Assembly: GCF_019802345.1 (NCBI RefSeq)
Contig: NZ_JAINDZ010000043.1
Span: 1 to 37,423, forward strand
Source: Methylosinus sp. Sm6
GTDB taxonomy: Bacteria > Pseudomonadota > Alphaproteobacteria > Rhizobiales > Beijerinckiaceae
Direction of reading: 5' to 3'
DNA: 37,423 nt
Both the position numbers and the translations under genes were made by a program. Each line of letters opens with the position of its first letter. Position 1 is the first letter of the stretch. The notes under the pieces were generated by a model, which worked only from the letters and a program-made list of their open reading frames with translations, was not told the DNA's origin and made no database searches. Shown piece after piece: positions 1-11,500 of this stretch.

Positions 1-542
1 ACGATGTGATGCAGCGTGAAGACGACAATATGCTCGCGCTCACCCGTCTGCGCGCGCCCCATATCGAGCGCGAGAAGTCGAAGCAGCGGGCCTTGCGACA
101 GATCGAACGGCTGCGCGCTCTCCATGCCGATGCGACGGCGCGCTTCCTCTTCCCGCTCGATCTCCGGCAGAGCGCCGAGATCGATCAGCGACGGCGCCAA
201 CTCCAGCCGATCCAAAACCTCCTGCCGCGCCTCCCCCTCCCGCGCAACGAACCGTGTCCGCAACACATCGTGACGTCGCACGATCTCATTCAACGCCGCA
301 ACGAGCAAATCGAAGCGAAGCTGTCCGATCAGACGAAATGCGCGCCCATTGTTGTAGAGCGGGCTATTCGGCGTCACCTGCTCGATGAACCACAGCCGCT
401 GTTGCGCGAACGATAAAGGCTTCTCGGTAGCCGATCGTTCAAACGCGATCGTATCGGCAGTGTTCCTCTCCTCGAGACGCTTCACCAATAACGCCCGCAT
501 TTCGGGAGGCAAACGCGCAATACGTTCGATGAGCTCGCTCAT
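1..542 (-). CDS. NRPS, N-terminal condensation domain (cut by left window edge)
   Basis: This is the first ~180 residues of a further NRPS subunit running off the left edge. It opens with a short helical leader, then the condensation-domain C1 motif SFAQQRLWFIEQ at about residues 45-56 and the RRHDVLRTRF motif near 98. The frame is open to base 1 and ends at TLHHIV, so the HHxxxDG active-site motif is cut by the window edge. The start is set by the Shine-Dalgarno GGGAG (550-554), 7 nt before the ATG at 542; an in-frame ATG at 548 is only 1 nt away and less likely. It lies about 30 nt after the CmlA-like gene in the same direction, so it should be the next module of the same line. Its A domain(s) and any thioesterase are outside the window. 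Confidence 0.9.
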   Translation of the reverse strand, partial: MSELIERIARLPPEMRALLVKRLEERNTADTIAFERSATEKPLSFAQQRLWFIEQVTPNSPLYNNGRAFRLIGQLRFDLLVAALNEIVRRHDVLRTRFVAREGEARQEVLDRLELAPSLIDLGALPEIEREEEARRRIGMESAQPFDLSQGPLLRLLALDMGRAQTGEREHIVVFTLHHI

Positions 543-548
543 TTTCAT

Positions 549-554
549 TCTCCC
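549..554 (-). promoter_or_regulatory. Ribosome binding site that decides the NRPS start
   Basis: GGGAGA on the minus strand. It is adjacent to the ATG at 548 but optimally spaced for the ATG at 542, which favours the shorter protein. Confidence 0.5.
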
Positions 555-573
555 AAAACAGGTCAGATCAATG

Positions 574-2172
574 TCACAAAACGAATTCGGCCTTGCCGAA
601 AAGCAGCTCGCCGTCCACCTGCGCCTCTACTCGGAGTCGCCGAATAAAAGCTCCGATTTCCGCCATATAGACGTCGCCTTCGGATGGCTGCAATGCGAGC
701 AGATATCGAACCCAGGGTTCACGCCCCACGGCATAAATGAAGGCCCGACGGCAGTCGATCGCGCGCGCGAGCTCGAAAGCCGCAGATGCGTTGCAGCCGT
801 TCGAACGCCGATCCTTGTTGTATTTGACATTCGGCTTCGTCGGCAGTACGGGACCATACACCCAGGAGAGTGGGGCGCCGACACATTCCATTCCGACGAA
901 CAAGGCGTCGATCGGGCCGAGCATTCGATGGATTTCCGTATATACGGTCGCATCGAGGCAGTTCGAATCCGCCCCAAACAAAATACTCCGTCCGTTCATC
1001 TGCACGAAGTATCCGGATTTGGCGCTGGGCAGATCATTGTGCTCGCCGAGAAATGGAACCGCGACGATGCGCCCGCCGAGGATCGGCAATTCATCGAGGC
1101 ACTCGACTTCCGTCACATTGCGGAACCCGATCTGTCCCGCAAGCTGCCGCAGCGAAATATCGCCGAAAAATGCGTCGGCGTTTTTCGGCACGATCAGAGT
1201 TCCGATTCGACTGCGAAGACGCAAGAGCGTCTCTACGACGAAGTGGTCGTGATGGCCATGGGTAATGAGCGCGTAGTCGATATGGCCCGGAAGGTCGTCG
1301 AATGTATAGCGGTCGATCTCCAGGACGCTCGGCTTGATGGAAATCAGGGGATCGAGCAGTATCGAAATTCCGTTGCTCTCCACCAGCACACAGGCATGGC
1401 CGAAATAGCGAACGCGAACAGAGTCGTCTCGCCACGGCTCACGACGCCTCGGTCCGCCTTCCTCGAACAGAGATCGCAACCGCCTCTTTTCGTCTGGCGC
1501 TGCTCCCAGAAGCTCGAAAATGTCGGCCAAGGGTTTCGGCTCTCGATCGAGATCGAACAGCGCATCCACGCGCGCGTCGTCGAAACGCACGCGCCAATCA
1601 TAGGCAGTCTCGTCGCTAAGCCTCGGCGTGCTGAGATAGTTGGGTCGGGAGAGATCGTGCTCCTGTCGAAAGAGGCGGAGGCACTGAAGCTCCTTCTTGT
1701 AGTATGAACTTCGATAGAGCATGCCTTCGAGACAGCGAATGATCGGTCGGTCGTAATAATCGTAAATCAGCTCTATGAACCCGCGTAGGCTTTTCGGGGC
1801 GCGTTCATAATAGCTCTGGAGGCTCTCCCCCTTCGCCTCCTCGACGATTCGATTCTGGAAGTCGCTCAACCCGCGGGCGAACTCGACATTGTCTGCGAGC
1901 TTTTCCTCCATTTCCGCCAGCAGCGCCGCAACCTCCCCGGACCGTTCCTTCGCAATATCGACGAAGGGCCCGCCGAGGAGGCGGGGATCCCGACAGCATG
2001 TTTCGTGTAAAGCGGGATTCGAAAGATAAGACCGAAGCGTCTGCATCTGATAATTCGTCAAATGCATGCTGAATAGCGCCGGCGCCATCACATGGGCCCA
2101 CGCCACCCACCGCCCGACGAGCGGCTCGACGCACGTGCTTTCCGCAAGTCGATAAAGCGTGTCGCTAGACAT
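574..2172 (-). CDS. CmlA/FrsH-type metallo-beta-lactamase-fold diiron beta-hydroxylase (predicted), 532 aa
   Basis: The protein has two parts: a mostly helical N-terminal ~245 residues, then a metallo-beta-lactamase fold opening with VRYFGHACVLVE near 253. Metal-site features are the HGHHDH motif at 305-310, GEH at 376-378 and GADS around 401-403. This layout fits the NRPS tailoring hydroxylases CmlA (chloramphenicol; acts on carrier-bound p-aminophenylalanine) and FrsH (FR900359; leucine). As I recall, CmlA is also ~532 aa, and its diiron site uses residues numbered in the 305-310 range plus Glu377; here E377 falls in GEH. Role inferred: O2-dependent beta-hydroxylation of an aminoacyl-T intermediate. 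The ATG at 2172 overlaps the upstream NRPS stop by 8 bp and has GGAG 9 nt upstream, so it is preferred over the GTG at 2229. A plain MBL hydrolase or thioesterase is the alternative. Confidence 0.75.
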   Translation of the reverse strand: MSSDTLYRLAESTCVEPLVGRWVAWAHVMAPALFSMHLTNYQMQTLRSYLSNPALHETCCRDPRLLGGPFVDIAKERSGEVAALLAEMEEKLADNVEFARGLSDFQNRIVEEAKGESLQSYYERAPKSLRGFIELIYDYYDRPIIRCLEGMLYRSSYYKKELQCLRLFRQEHDLSRPNYLSTPRLSDETAYDWRVRFDDARVDALFDLDREPKPLADIFELLGAAPDEKRRLRSLFEEGGPRRREPWRDDSVRVRYFGHACVLVESNGISILLDPLISIKPSVLEIDRYTFDDLPGHIDYALITHGHHDHFVVETLLRLRSRIGTLIVPKNADAFFGDISLRQLAGQIGFRNVTEVECLDELPILGGRIVAVPFLGEHNDLPSAKSGYFVQMNGRSILFGADSNCLDATVYTEIHRMLGPIDALFVGMECVGAPLSWVYGPVLPTKPNVKYNKDRRSNGCNASAAFELARAIDCRRAFIYAVGREPWVRYLLALQPSEGDVYMAEIGAFIRRLRVEAQVDGELLFGKAEFVL

Positions 2173-5100
2173 TATCGCTCGCTCCTCGGGTCCGTTCCGT
2201 CTGTGGGACGGAGAGCGGCTCCACCACACGCTCGATCTCCGCCAGAAGCGACGTCAGTTCTTCGACGTGGGGGTCGCTATCGATCGCGCCTTCGATTTCC
2301 CGTGCGAACTCCCGCAGGCGCCCGTTATCGAATAGCGCGGCGACGGAAATATTTTCGCCCAGCAGCTGTTGCACTCTGGCGATCACCTGAATCGCCGAGA
2401 GCGAATTGCCTCCAATCTCGAAGAAATCATCGTCCTCGCCGACCGATTCCAGCCCCAAAACGTCCCGCCAGATCTCCGCGAGCAATTTCGTGAGCCCACT
2501 CGAATGCGGCTGCGTCGAACGCCGATCCGGAACGGCGGCGGTCGTTTCGATTTTCAGCGCGCGGCGGTCGATCTTACCATTGGGTAGTTTTGGGAGCGAT
2601 TCCAAGATCACGACGCGTTCGGGAACCATGTAGCTCGGCAGCCGTTCAGCCAAATAGCTCTGAATAGCGATGTCACGTTCCCGCGTGGCGATGAAGGCGG
2701 CGAGCCTCGTTGCTCCCTTTTCGTTCGTGGCCACGACAGCGCCTTCATCCACGCCCGCATGACGAAGAAGCACAGCCTCAATTTCCATGGGCTCGATGCG
2801 ATAGCCTCGCACCTTCACCTGATTATCGACACGCCCGAGAAAATCGAGCGCGCCATCGGCGCGACGACGCACCTGATCGCCCGTCCGATACAATCGTTCT
2901 CCCGGAGCGCCGAACGGGTTCGGCAAAAAGCGCTCGGCCGTCAAACCGGGACGCCCGAGATAGCCGCGCGCCAGCCCGAGTCCCCCAGCGTAGAGCTCGC
3001 CTGCAACGCCTTCCGGCAACACCGCGCCTCCGCAGCCGAGAACCAGAGCCTTGGCCCCCGGCGCCGGCTTGCCGATGCTCATCGGCTCGCGCTGATCTTT
3101 CTCGATAGCGGCCACCGTGTTCCATACCGTACACTCGGTCGGGCCATATTCATTGAACAGCGCAACTCCTGGAAGGCGCTCGAAATGGGCCGCCACCATC
3201 TCCGCTCTGCATTCCTCGCCGGCGACGATGACGCAGTGCAGCGTCGCGCATGCCTCGGGACAAGCGAGCCGCGCGATCACCGAATAAAGCGACGGCAGAC
3301 ACAAGAGATGCGAGATCGACTGCTGTTCGATCATCCGAATCAACGCGCCGGGATCCCGGCGTGTGCGCTCGTCCGGAATACAGAGGCGACCGCCGTCGAA
3401 GAGCGTCCAGAAGACGCCCGCGACGGAACTGTCGAAGGCGATCGACGACAGAAGGAGATAGGCCTCGACCGGATCGGAGTAATATTGCCGCCGCGCGAGT
3501 GTCGAAGCGACTGCGGCGCCGTGAGTTATCATCACGCCTTTGGGCGCGCCCGTCGAGCCGGATGTGTAGATCAGATAAGCGAGGTTTCCTGGTTGCGCGG
3601 TAACGGGCAACGCGCTCGTCGGCTGCGCCGCCAGCAGCTCGGCGTCGCTGTCGAGGAAAACAAAAGGAGCCGCCATATCGGGCAGAACACGCGCAGCGCT
3701 CTGCGTTGTCACGATCGCAACGGCTCCGGAATCGGAAATTATGTGCTGAATGCGCGCGGCCGGATAAGACGGATCGATCGGCACGTAAGCGCCGTTCGCC
3801 TCCAGGATGCCGAGGATCGCCACGATCATATCAACGGAAGGTTCGACGAGAACGCCGACAGGCGTGTCCGGCCCGACGCCGAGGCTCGCGAGGTGATGTG
3901 CGAGCTGCCGCGCACGCACACCGAGCCGGCCATAGGAAATGCGTGACTCGCCCGACACGACTGCGTCTGCCTCCAGCAGAGCGGAGGCCCCGACAATCTG
4001 ATGTAGAAGTGCGCCGTCGCTCGTCTGGCGCCTCAATTCCGCCTGCGACGTTACGATGATCTTACCCGCGCTTTCGGTGTCGAGCAGTGACAACGTCGAT
4101 ATCGGCGAATCTGGATGCTCGACCGCGCTACCGGCCAATGCGTCGAAATGCGTCGCCATTCTCGTGATTGTGGAGTGATCGAACAGATCGCAATCATATT
4201 CGATCCTCGCTCTCAACCCCGGCCGGTCGTCGAATACGTGCAGGACAAGATCGAAAGCAGACGACTTCGTGCTGGTCTCCTCGACTCGAATTGTCAGCCG
4301 GGGCAGCTCGAGCTTTTCGGCGGGAAGGTTGTGCAGGACGAACGCCACCTGGAACAGCGGATTATGGGCGAGCCCACGCTTCTTGACCAATTCCTCCACG
4401 AGCTTTTCGAAGGGAGCGTCTTGATTCGCTTGCGCGTCCATAACGCATTCGTTGATGCGCGCCAAAAGCGCCCGAAATGACGGATCATCCGCATATTGCG
4501 TTCGTAGAACCAGAGCATTCGCGAAGAATCCGAGCAAGGTCTCGAGCTCCTTGCGCGTACGCGACGCGACTATGGTTCCGACAGCGACATCGGTTTGACC
4601 GGTGTAATGAAGGAGCAACGCTTTGAAGGCCGCGAGCAGCGCCACGAATAATGTGACGCCCTGCTCACGCGCGAGCTCTGTCAGCGCTCGGCAAAGAGAA
4701 TCGGGCAAGCGCCATGAATGGCTGAAGCCGCTGTGACTCTGCGTCGCAGGTCTCGGCCTGTCGGTTCGCAGCGCGGACAATTCGGGAATGCCGTCGAGAC
4801 GTTTCTTCCAATATTCGATCTGCCGTCGCCCGTCATCGCCCGCCATCATCTGGCGATGCCAATAAGCGAAGTCGGGATATTGAATCGGCAGCGGGGGCAG
4901 AGAGCCCGGAAGCCCCCGAAGCGCATCGGCATAAAGATGACCGATCTCCCTGATGAGCAGTCCGCTGGACCAACCATCCCAGACGATATGGTGCAAGGTC
5001 ATCATCAACACATGGCGCATCGGCGCGAGCTGCAGAAGGGTCGCACGAAGAAGCGGCGGCTTTGCGAGATCGAAAGCAGTCAGGGCTTCCGTTGCCGCTC

Positions 5101-5530
5101 GTCGACGAACCTCGTCGTCCTGCGTTTCGGGCGTCATATCCTGGAGGTCGCAATGCGCAAGGGTCGACACGAGCGAGGGCAAGATGAACTGCGTCGGAGC
5201 GCCTTGCTTTTCGACATAGCCGGCGCGCAAGACGTCATGCCTTCTGATCACCTCATTGATGGCGGCCTCGAGAGCATCGACGTCGAGATCGCCATCCAGC
5301 CAGGCAAGCAGAGGGATATGATACAGAGCGGAGTTCGTGTTCAAGCGACATTGGAACCAGATGCGCTCCTGACCGAAGGACAAGGGATTCTCGAATTGAG
5401 GCCGAGTCGGAATTTCGCTGAGCCCATCGGTCTTGCGTCCACGCAGTCGCAAGGCGAGGAGTTCCGCCTTCGCATCCGACAGGCGCGACTTTCGACTGGC
5501 AGGGCTTATTGCATTTGTGGTCATCGTCAC
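2165..5530 (-). CDS. NRPS, C-A-T single-module subunit, 1121 aa
   Basis: Domains: a docking or linker region (1-45); condensation (about 48-490, intact HHIVWDG at 180-186); adenylation (about 505-1000) with AYLIYTSGSTGAPKG at 651-665, NEYGPTE at 793-799, YRTGD and NGKID; and a thiolation domain (about 1010-1080, GGNSL, phosphopantetheine Ser1043). There is no E, MT or TE domain, so the chain passes to the next subunit. Aligning by eye to GrsA, I read the ten-residue code as D700 S701 A704 C744 I768 A770 E794 V802 W803 K986, i.e. DSACIAEVWK, which I cannot assign to a substrate. The start is GTG 5530 (GGAG 5 nt upstream) or ATG 5524. It lies 26 nt after the FAAL-NRPS and its stop overlaps the CmlA-like gene, which suggests that enzyme acts on this or the next carrier. 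Confidence 0.93.
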   Translation of the reverse strand: MTMTTNAISPASRKSRLSDAKAELLALRLRGRKTDGLSEIPTRPQFENPLSFGQERIWFQCRLNTNSALYHIPLLAWLDGDLDVDALEAAINEVIRRHDVLRAGYVEKQGAPTQFILPSLVSTLAHCDLQDMTPETQDDEVRRRAATEALTAFDLAKPPLLRATLLQLAPMRHVLMMTLHHIVWDGWSSGLLIREIGHLYADALRGLPGSLPPLPIQYPDFAYWHRQMMAGDDGRRQIEYWKKRLDGIPELSALRTDRPRPATQSHSGFSHSWRLPDSLCRALTELAREQGVTLFVALLAAFKALLLHYTGQTDVAVGTIVASRTRKELETLLGFFANALVLRTQYADDPSFRALLARINECVMDAQANQDAPFEKLVEELVKKRGLAHNPLFQVAFVLHNLPAEKLELPRLTIRVEETSTKSSAFDLVLHVFDDRPGLRARIEYDCDLFDHSTITRMATHFDALAGSAVEHPDSPISTLSLLDTESAGKIIVTSQAELRRQTSDGALLHQIVGASALLEADAVVSGESRISYGRLGVRARQLAHHLASLGVGPDTPVGVLVEPSVDMIVAILGILEANGAYVPIDPSYPAARIQHIISDSGAVAIVTTQSAARVLPDMAAPFVFLDSDAELLAAQPTSALPVTAQPGNLAYLIYTSGSTGAPKGVMITHGAAVASTLARRQYYSDPVEAYLLLSSIAFDSSVAGVFWTLFDGGRLCIPDERTRRDPGALIRMIEQQSISHLLCLPSLYSVIARLACPEACATLHCVIVAGEECRAEMVAAHFERLPGVALFNEYGPTECTVWNTVAAIEKDQREPMSIGKPAPGAKALVLGCGGAVLPEGVAGELYAGGLGLARGYLGRPGLTAERFLPNPFGAPGERLYRTGDQVRRRADGALDFLGRVDNQVKVRGYRIEPMEIEAVLLRHAGVDEGAVVATNEKGATRLAAFIATRERDIAIQSYLAERLPSYMVPERVVILESLPKLPNGKIDRRALKIETTAAVPDRRSTQPHSSGLTKLLAEIWRDVLGLESVGEDDDFFEIGGNSLSAIQVIARVQQLLGENISVAALFDNGRLREFAREIEGAIDSDPHVEELTSLLAEIERVVEPLSVPQTERTRGASDNV

Positions 5531-5556
5531 AAAGGCTCCGCTCTCTACTGCTTTGA

Positions 5557-8500
5557 TCAGATCCGAAGATGCTGTTCGGCCGTCTGCCGTTGAAGCGCCG
5601 CCGCCGCTTCTTCTTCGGTCACGGATTCCAGCGCTTCGAGGATCGCATCCTCGACCCTTTCGGCGAGCGTCGCCACCGTCGTCGCTTCGAAGATCGAGCG
5701 CAGTGGAAGCTCGACATCGAACGCCTGACGTATTCTCGAGCGAATTTGGATGGCCAGCAGGGAATGACCACCGAGTTCGAAAAAATTGTCTTCGACGCCG
5801 ACGACCTTTACTCTAAGAACCTCTGCCCAAATATCGCACAGCAATTCTTCGGTCGCGTTCCGTGGAGCCGTGTGTCGCCGCGCCAAGAGCCGATCCGCTT
5901 CGCCATCCGGCAGCCTCTTGCGATCGACCTTCCCATTCGGAGTCAGCGGCAAAGACTCGAGGAAGACGAAGGCCGCAGGGGCCATGAATTCGGGTAGTCT
6001 CTGAACGACGTGCTCGCGCAGCTCGCCAGCGTCGACAACGCTGCCTACGACGTAAGCGACGAGGCGATAGACGCCTTTCGACACTTCACGCGGCATGACA
6101 TAGGCTTCGCGCACGGCGGTATGAGTCATCAGGCACGCCTGTATCTCGCCGGGTTCGATTCGATTGCCCCGGATCTTGATCTGATGATCGACGCGACCGA
6201 GAAATTCGAGGACGCCGTCGCTACGCCATCGACCGAGATCGCCGGTTCGGTAGAGGCGTCCGCCGTCCCCGCCGAACGGATCGGGAAGGAAAGCAGCGGC
6301 CGTGAGATCCGGCCTGCCCAAATATCCACGTCCGACCTGCACGCCGGTCGCGCATATCTCTCCGGCCGCTCCGATCGGCGCGAGATTCAGCCACGGATCG
6401 ACGACGTAGAGCTTCGTGTTATCGACGGGCCGTCCGATCGGGACGCTGAGTTCGTCGCCCTCCGGCGGCGCCTCGATCGGGTGATAGGACACATCGTCGG
6501 AACATTCGGCAGGACCATAGGCGTTGAGTAGACGCACCCTCGGAAAGCGCGCCATGAAGCGTCTGCAGAGTTCCGGCGTGAAGGCTTCGCCGCAGGGCAG
6601 CAGCCAGCGCAGAGAGTCGAGCTCGCGGCCGCTCTCGACGGCGTCCAGCAGCGCCTGGATCATCGACGGAACGGCTTCGAGGATCGTGACGCCTCTCGCT
6701 TCGATCTCGCGAAGGAGGCGAGCCGGATCGCGCGAAATCTCGTCCGGGAAAATTTCGACGCGCGCGCCGATCGCCAGCGCGGTGAGAAATTGCCACACGG
6801 AAATGTCGAAGCATTGGGAAGCTGTCTGTGCGATGACGTCGGCGGGCGCAAGATCGAGCGCACGCTCCTTGGTGATGAGATTGTTGAACATTCCTCGCCG
6901 CTCGACAGCCGCGCCCTTCGGCTTTCCGGTGGATCCAGATGTATAGATCACGAATGCGAGGCTTCTCGGACCATATCGCCGCGCGAGATCGGCTCCGCAG
7001 TGTCGCTCCGCCGCGATATCGCTGTAGCCGACCACCCGAGGAGCAACGCCTCCGCACTCGACGAGGAGCGCTTGCGTCCGTTCACGGACTGCTGATCCGG
7101 CGACCAGCCAACGCACTCGCGCCTCTTGGAGCACCTGCGCGATACGGCTGTCTGGATAGGCCGGATCGAGTGGGAGATAGCCGCAGCCTGCTTTGAAGAT
7201 TCCAAGCATCGCGGCGAGAAAATCGATGCCACGCTCGTCCAGAAGGGCGATCGCCTCATCAGGCTCGACGCCATGTTCGATCAGGCCGCAGGCTATGCGA
7301 TCGACCCGCAGCGCGAGGTCGGAGTAGGTGATCGATCGGCCGCCACAACGCGCCGCGATATCTTTCGGCCGCTCCGACGCCTGTCGTTCGAATCTCCCGA
7401 TGATATCGCAGGGCTCGGCATAAGAATGATTGGTCTCGTTCCAGGTTTCGGCCACGAGACGACGCTCGTCGGCGCCGAGCGCCGCAAATTCGCCTAATCT
7501 GGCGTTGGGACTGCGGATCGTCATCTCCAGCAAGCGCCGGTAATCATCCAGCAGCCGCCGCGCCGCGGCCGGATCGAGGCGATCGTTCGCGTAAGTGATC
7601 TGCAGGTGAAGGCGCGGCCCCGGTATGACCACGAAGGTCACAGGATAATTCGTGTGCGTTCGGTGCCAGCTGTCGGTGAAGCGCCAGCCAGCGCGCGATT
7701 CGAGCAGGCTCGAATCGACCGGCGCATTTTCATAGGTCAATAGATATTGAAACAACTCATTGCCGCGCGGGACCTCGCTCCATTCCTGGACTTGGGTCAG
7801 CGACACATATTCATGGTCTCGGATCGCGTAATTCTGCTCGAGAATTCTGCTCAGGAGCGACGACAGGCGCTCGCTCGGGTCGATGACGACGCGAAGCGGC
7901 AATCCGTTGATGAACAATCCGAGTATCTGCTCGACATGCGCGAGATCGGCCGGACGTCCAGACACGGTGATTCCGTACGCCACTTCGGCGCGCCGCGTAT
8001 AGCGCGCCAGCAGGAGGGCCAGGGCCGCTTGCACGAAGGTGTTGGGCGTGACGTGGAGATCTCGCGCGACCTGATCGAGGCGTGTGGTGTCGTCGTGCGA
8101 AAGATGCGTCACGACGTCTTCCACCACTTTGGTCCCGTGATCGCCTGAGGTTGGCGATCGACGACCGAAGAACGGCGTCGGCTCGCCGAATCCTTCGAGA
8201 TTGCGACGCCAGAACTCCTCCGCCGCGCCCATGTTCTGTCGGCTCAGCCAATCGACATAGGCACGGAAGCCGTGACGTTCTCGCGGCGGAGCGCCGCCCC
8301 CTTCGATCAGAGATTGATAATTGCTCCTCAGTTCTTGGAGAATCGATGATGTGCACCATGCGTCGAACAGAATGTGGTGATGGCTGCGGATCAGCAGATA
8401 GCGCTTGCTCCGCAGGCGGAACAGCCGAATTCTCACGAGCGGAGCTTTGCGCAAATCGAAGCCCTCGCTCCGCTCTTTCGCCAGGAGCAGATCGAGACGA

Positions 8501-11500
8501 CGGGTTTGCTCGCCCTCCTCCAGCTCCATCCAATCCACGTAAGCGAAGGGCAATTCGAGGCTGTGATGAACCACTTGCCGCGGCGCCGGCGTTCCCTCCC
8601 AATCGAATGACGTTCGGAAAATCGGATGCGCATCGGCGATGGCTTGCCAAGCGCGTCGAAACTGCTCGACGTCGACGACGCCTTCGATCCAATAGCGGTG
8701 CTGCATCACATAGACGCCGGAACCCGGCTCGGACAGCGTGTGAAACAGCAGGCCCTCCTGCAAAGGCGTCAGCGCGTAGGCGTCTTCGATGTCGAAGCCG
8801 CCAGCTTGCGTCTGTTCGTCCACACGAACGACGGCGCGGTCTTGGGCGATACGCGCGTCGACGCCGCTTCTCGTGGCGAGCGTCGGCGCCAGCGCCGCTA
8901 TGGTTTGATGCCGAAATATCTGGCTCGGACTGAGCACGAGGCCCAAGCCTCGCGCGCGGCTCGACGCTTGAATGCTCATGATCGAGTCGCCGCCGAGCGC
9001 GAAGAAGTTGTCTTCGACTCCGATCCGATCGATGGCGAGAACATCCTGATAGACATCGGCGAGAATGCGCTCGGTCTCATTGCGCGGGGCGACATAGGCG
9101 TCGTGCAGCGGCGAAGACGCGTCCGGCTTCGGAAGCCGCCTGCGATCAATCTTTCCGTTCGCCGTGACCGGAAGGACGTCGAGAATCGAGAAGGCCGCCG
9201 GAATCATATACGAGGGCAAGGAGCATGAGAGGCGCGCGCGCAGCGCATCCGTCGGGACCTCGTGGCTCCCTTCCATTACGAGATAGGCGGCGAGACGGAT
9301 TTGGCCGCTCGCCTCTTCGAATGGCGCGACCACCGCCTGGGCGACTCCGTCACATTCGAGAAGCCGCGACTCGATTTCGCCGAGCTCAACACGAAAGCCG
9401 CGGATTTTGAGCTGCTGATCGATGCGGCCGAGAAATGTGACGGCTCCGTCGGCTGCGATACGTCCGAGATCTCCCGTCCGGTATAGCCGATCCCCGGCAG
9501 CGCTGTATGGATCGGGAAGGAAGCGCTCTGCCGTCAGATCCGGCCGCCCAATGTAGCCTCGGGCCAGTCCGGCGCCGGCGACACAGATTTCGCCGATCGC
9601 TCCCTGCGGCGTTGCGGCGAGATCAGCGCCGAGCACATAGACCCGCGTGTTGTCGATCGGCCGCCCGATCGGAACATTGTCCTCAGCGACCGACGCGGCC
9701 ACGCTGGCGGTCAGCGGAAGCACCATGGCGCCGACCGTCGTTTCGGTCGGACCATAATGATTGAAAATGGCGCAGCCGGCGTCGGCGGTCTCGAGGCGCT
9801 TCACCAGGGAGAGCGGCAGGCGTTCGCCGCCGAAGATCAGCGCCTTGCGCGGCAGCGGCGCGCCGTTCTGCAATGTCGGTAGCAGCGCCCGATAATGCGA
9901 GGGCACGATCTTCAGAACGTCGATCGGATGCTGCGTGAGATAGTCCGCGAAACACTGTGGATTCGTCGCCTGCTCGGCGCTGAGCACATGCAGGCAGCCG
10001 CCGCTCGCCAGAGACGGAAACACCGACGTGTGGCCGAGATCCGCTGCGAGCGTTGAAGCGAGAGCGAAGTGACGGCCGCTTTCATTTCCCAGCGTCGCCA
10101 GGATCGCGCGAGTGTAATTGACGAGTCCGCCATGGGTGACTGCGACCCCTTTGGGCGAACCTGACGAGCCGGATGTAAAGATGACATAGGCCAGATCTCC
10201 GGCGCAGGCTCGGATCGTCGGCGCAACGCTCGACTGCGCCGCGATCTGCGTGGCATGGCTCTCGAGAAGGATCGGTTCGACGCCATCGAGTCGCGAGCGC
10301 TCGAACCACTCCTTTCGGCACAGCAGACGTCGCGCGCCGGCGCTGCCCAACATGGCGGCAATGCGTTGTGGCGGAAGTTCTGGATCGATGGGAAGGTAAG
10401 CAGAGCCGGCCTTGAGAATTGCGATGATCGTCACGATCGTGGCGGCCGAACGCTCGACACAGAGTCCGATCGGCGCGTCACGTTCGACGCCGTTTTCAAC
10501 GAGGAAGTTGGCCAGCCGATTGGCTTCATGCTCCAATCGGCCATAGGTGTAGGAGCCGTCCGCGCCGACGACCGCGAGAACTTCGCGGTCCTTCTCCGCC
10601 CATGCGGATACGAGCTCGTGAATGAGCGGGCCATGCACGTGACGAGGCGTCGCTTCCGAAGCGCCTGCGGCGCCCCGTAGCGGCAAACAGCCGATGCGCG
10701 CGTTGGGATCGGCGACGATTGCATCGAGCAGGGCCTCGAACTGTTCAGCGAGACCGACTATCGTCGCATGGTTGAACAAAGCGCGATGATATTGGAATGC
10801 GCAGGCGAGGCTGCTCTCGGTGCGCGCCGCAACCAATTTCAGGTCGAATCGCTCGATATGCGTTGCGACGGCAAGACCTGAAATCGTCAGATCGTCCCAG
10901 GTCACCGTCTCGCTGTCGCCGCAAAGCGGCAATTGCGCATAGGCGCGATCGGCTCCCGATTGGGCCTGCTGCAAGGCGAACCAGGTTTGAAACACCGGCC
11001 ATTGGCCCGCACGGCGCTCCGGCTGCAGACGCTCGACCAATTGAGAAAATGGAAACTCTTGATGAGTCAGAGCCTCCGAGACGACGGTCTGCACCTCGCG
11101 AAGATAGTCGACGAAGCGCATTCGCGGCGCGACGCGGGAACGCAGCGCCAGAGGATTGACAAAATTGCCGATGACACGGGAGAATTGAGCGCGGTGGCGG
11201 CCGCTGCTCGCGGTTCCGACGATGATGTCCGACTGATTCGTATAACGATAGAGAAGCACCTTGTACGCCGCGAGGAGCAGCGCGAACAAAGTCGTTCCAT
11301 TCGCCTGGGCGAGTTTGTCGAGCTTCTGGGTCAGTCCGGCGTCGAGGTGCGAATGAACGCTCGCGCCGAGATAGTCCGCCTCGACCGGCCGAGGATGATC
11401 CAGTGGCAACGCCAGAATCGGCAGCTCGTCGCCGAGGCGACCGCGCCAATAGGCCCAATCGGCGTCTGCGACGGGGCTCTGCAGATACGTCTTCTGGCTC

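Noticed and set aside
385-1707. 440-residue plus-strand open frame opposite the CmlA-like gene
   Set aside because: Antisense to a gene with recognisable metal-site motifs; no domain of its own.
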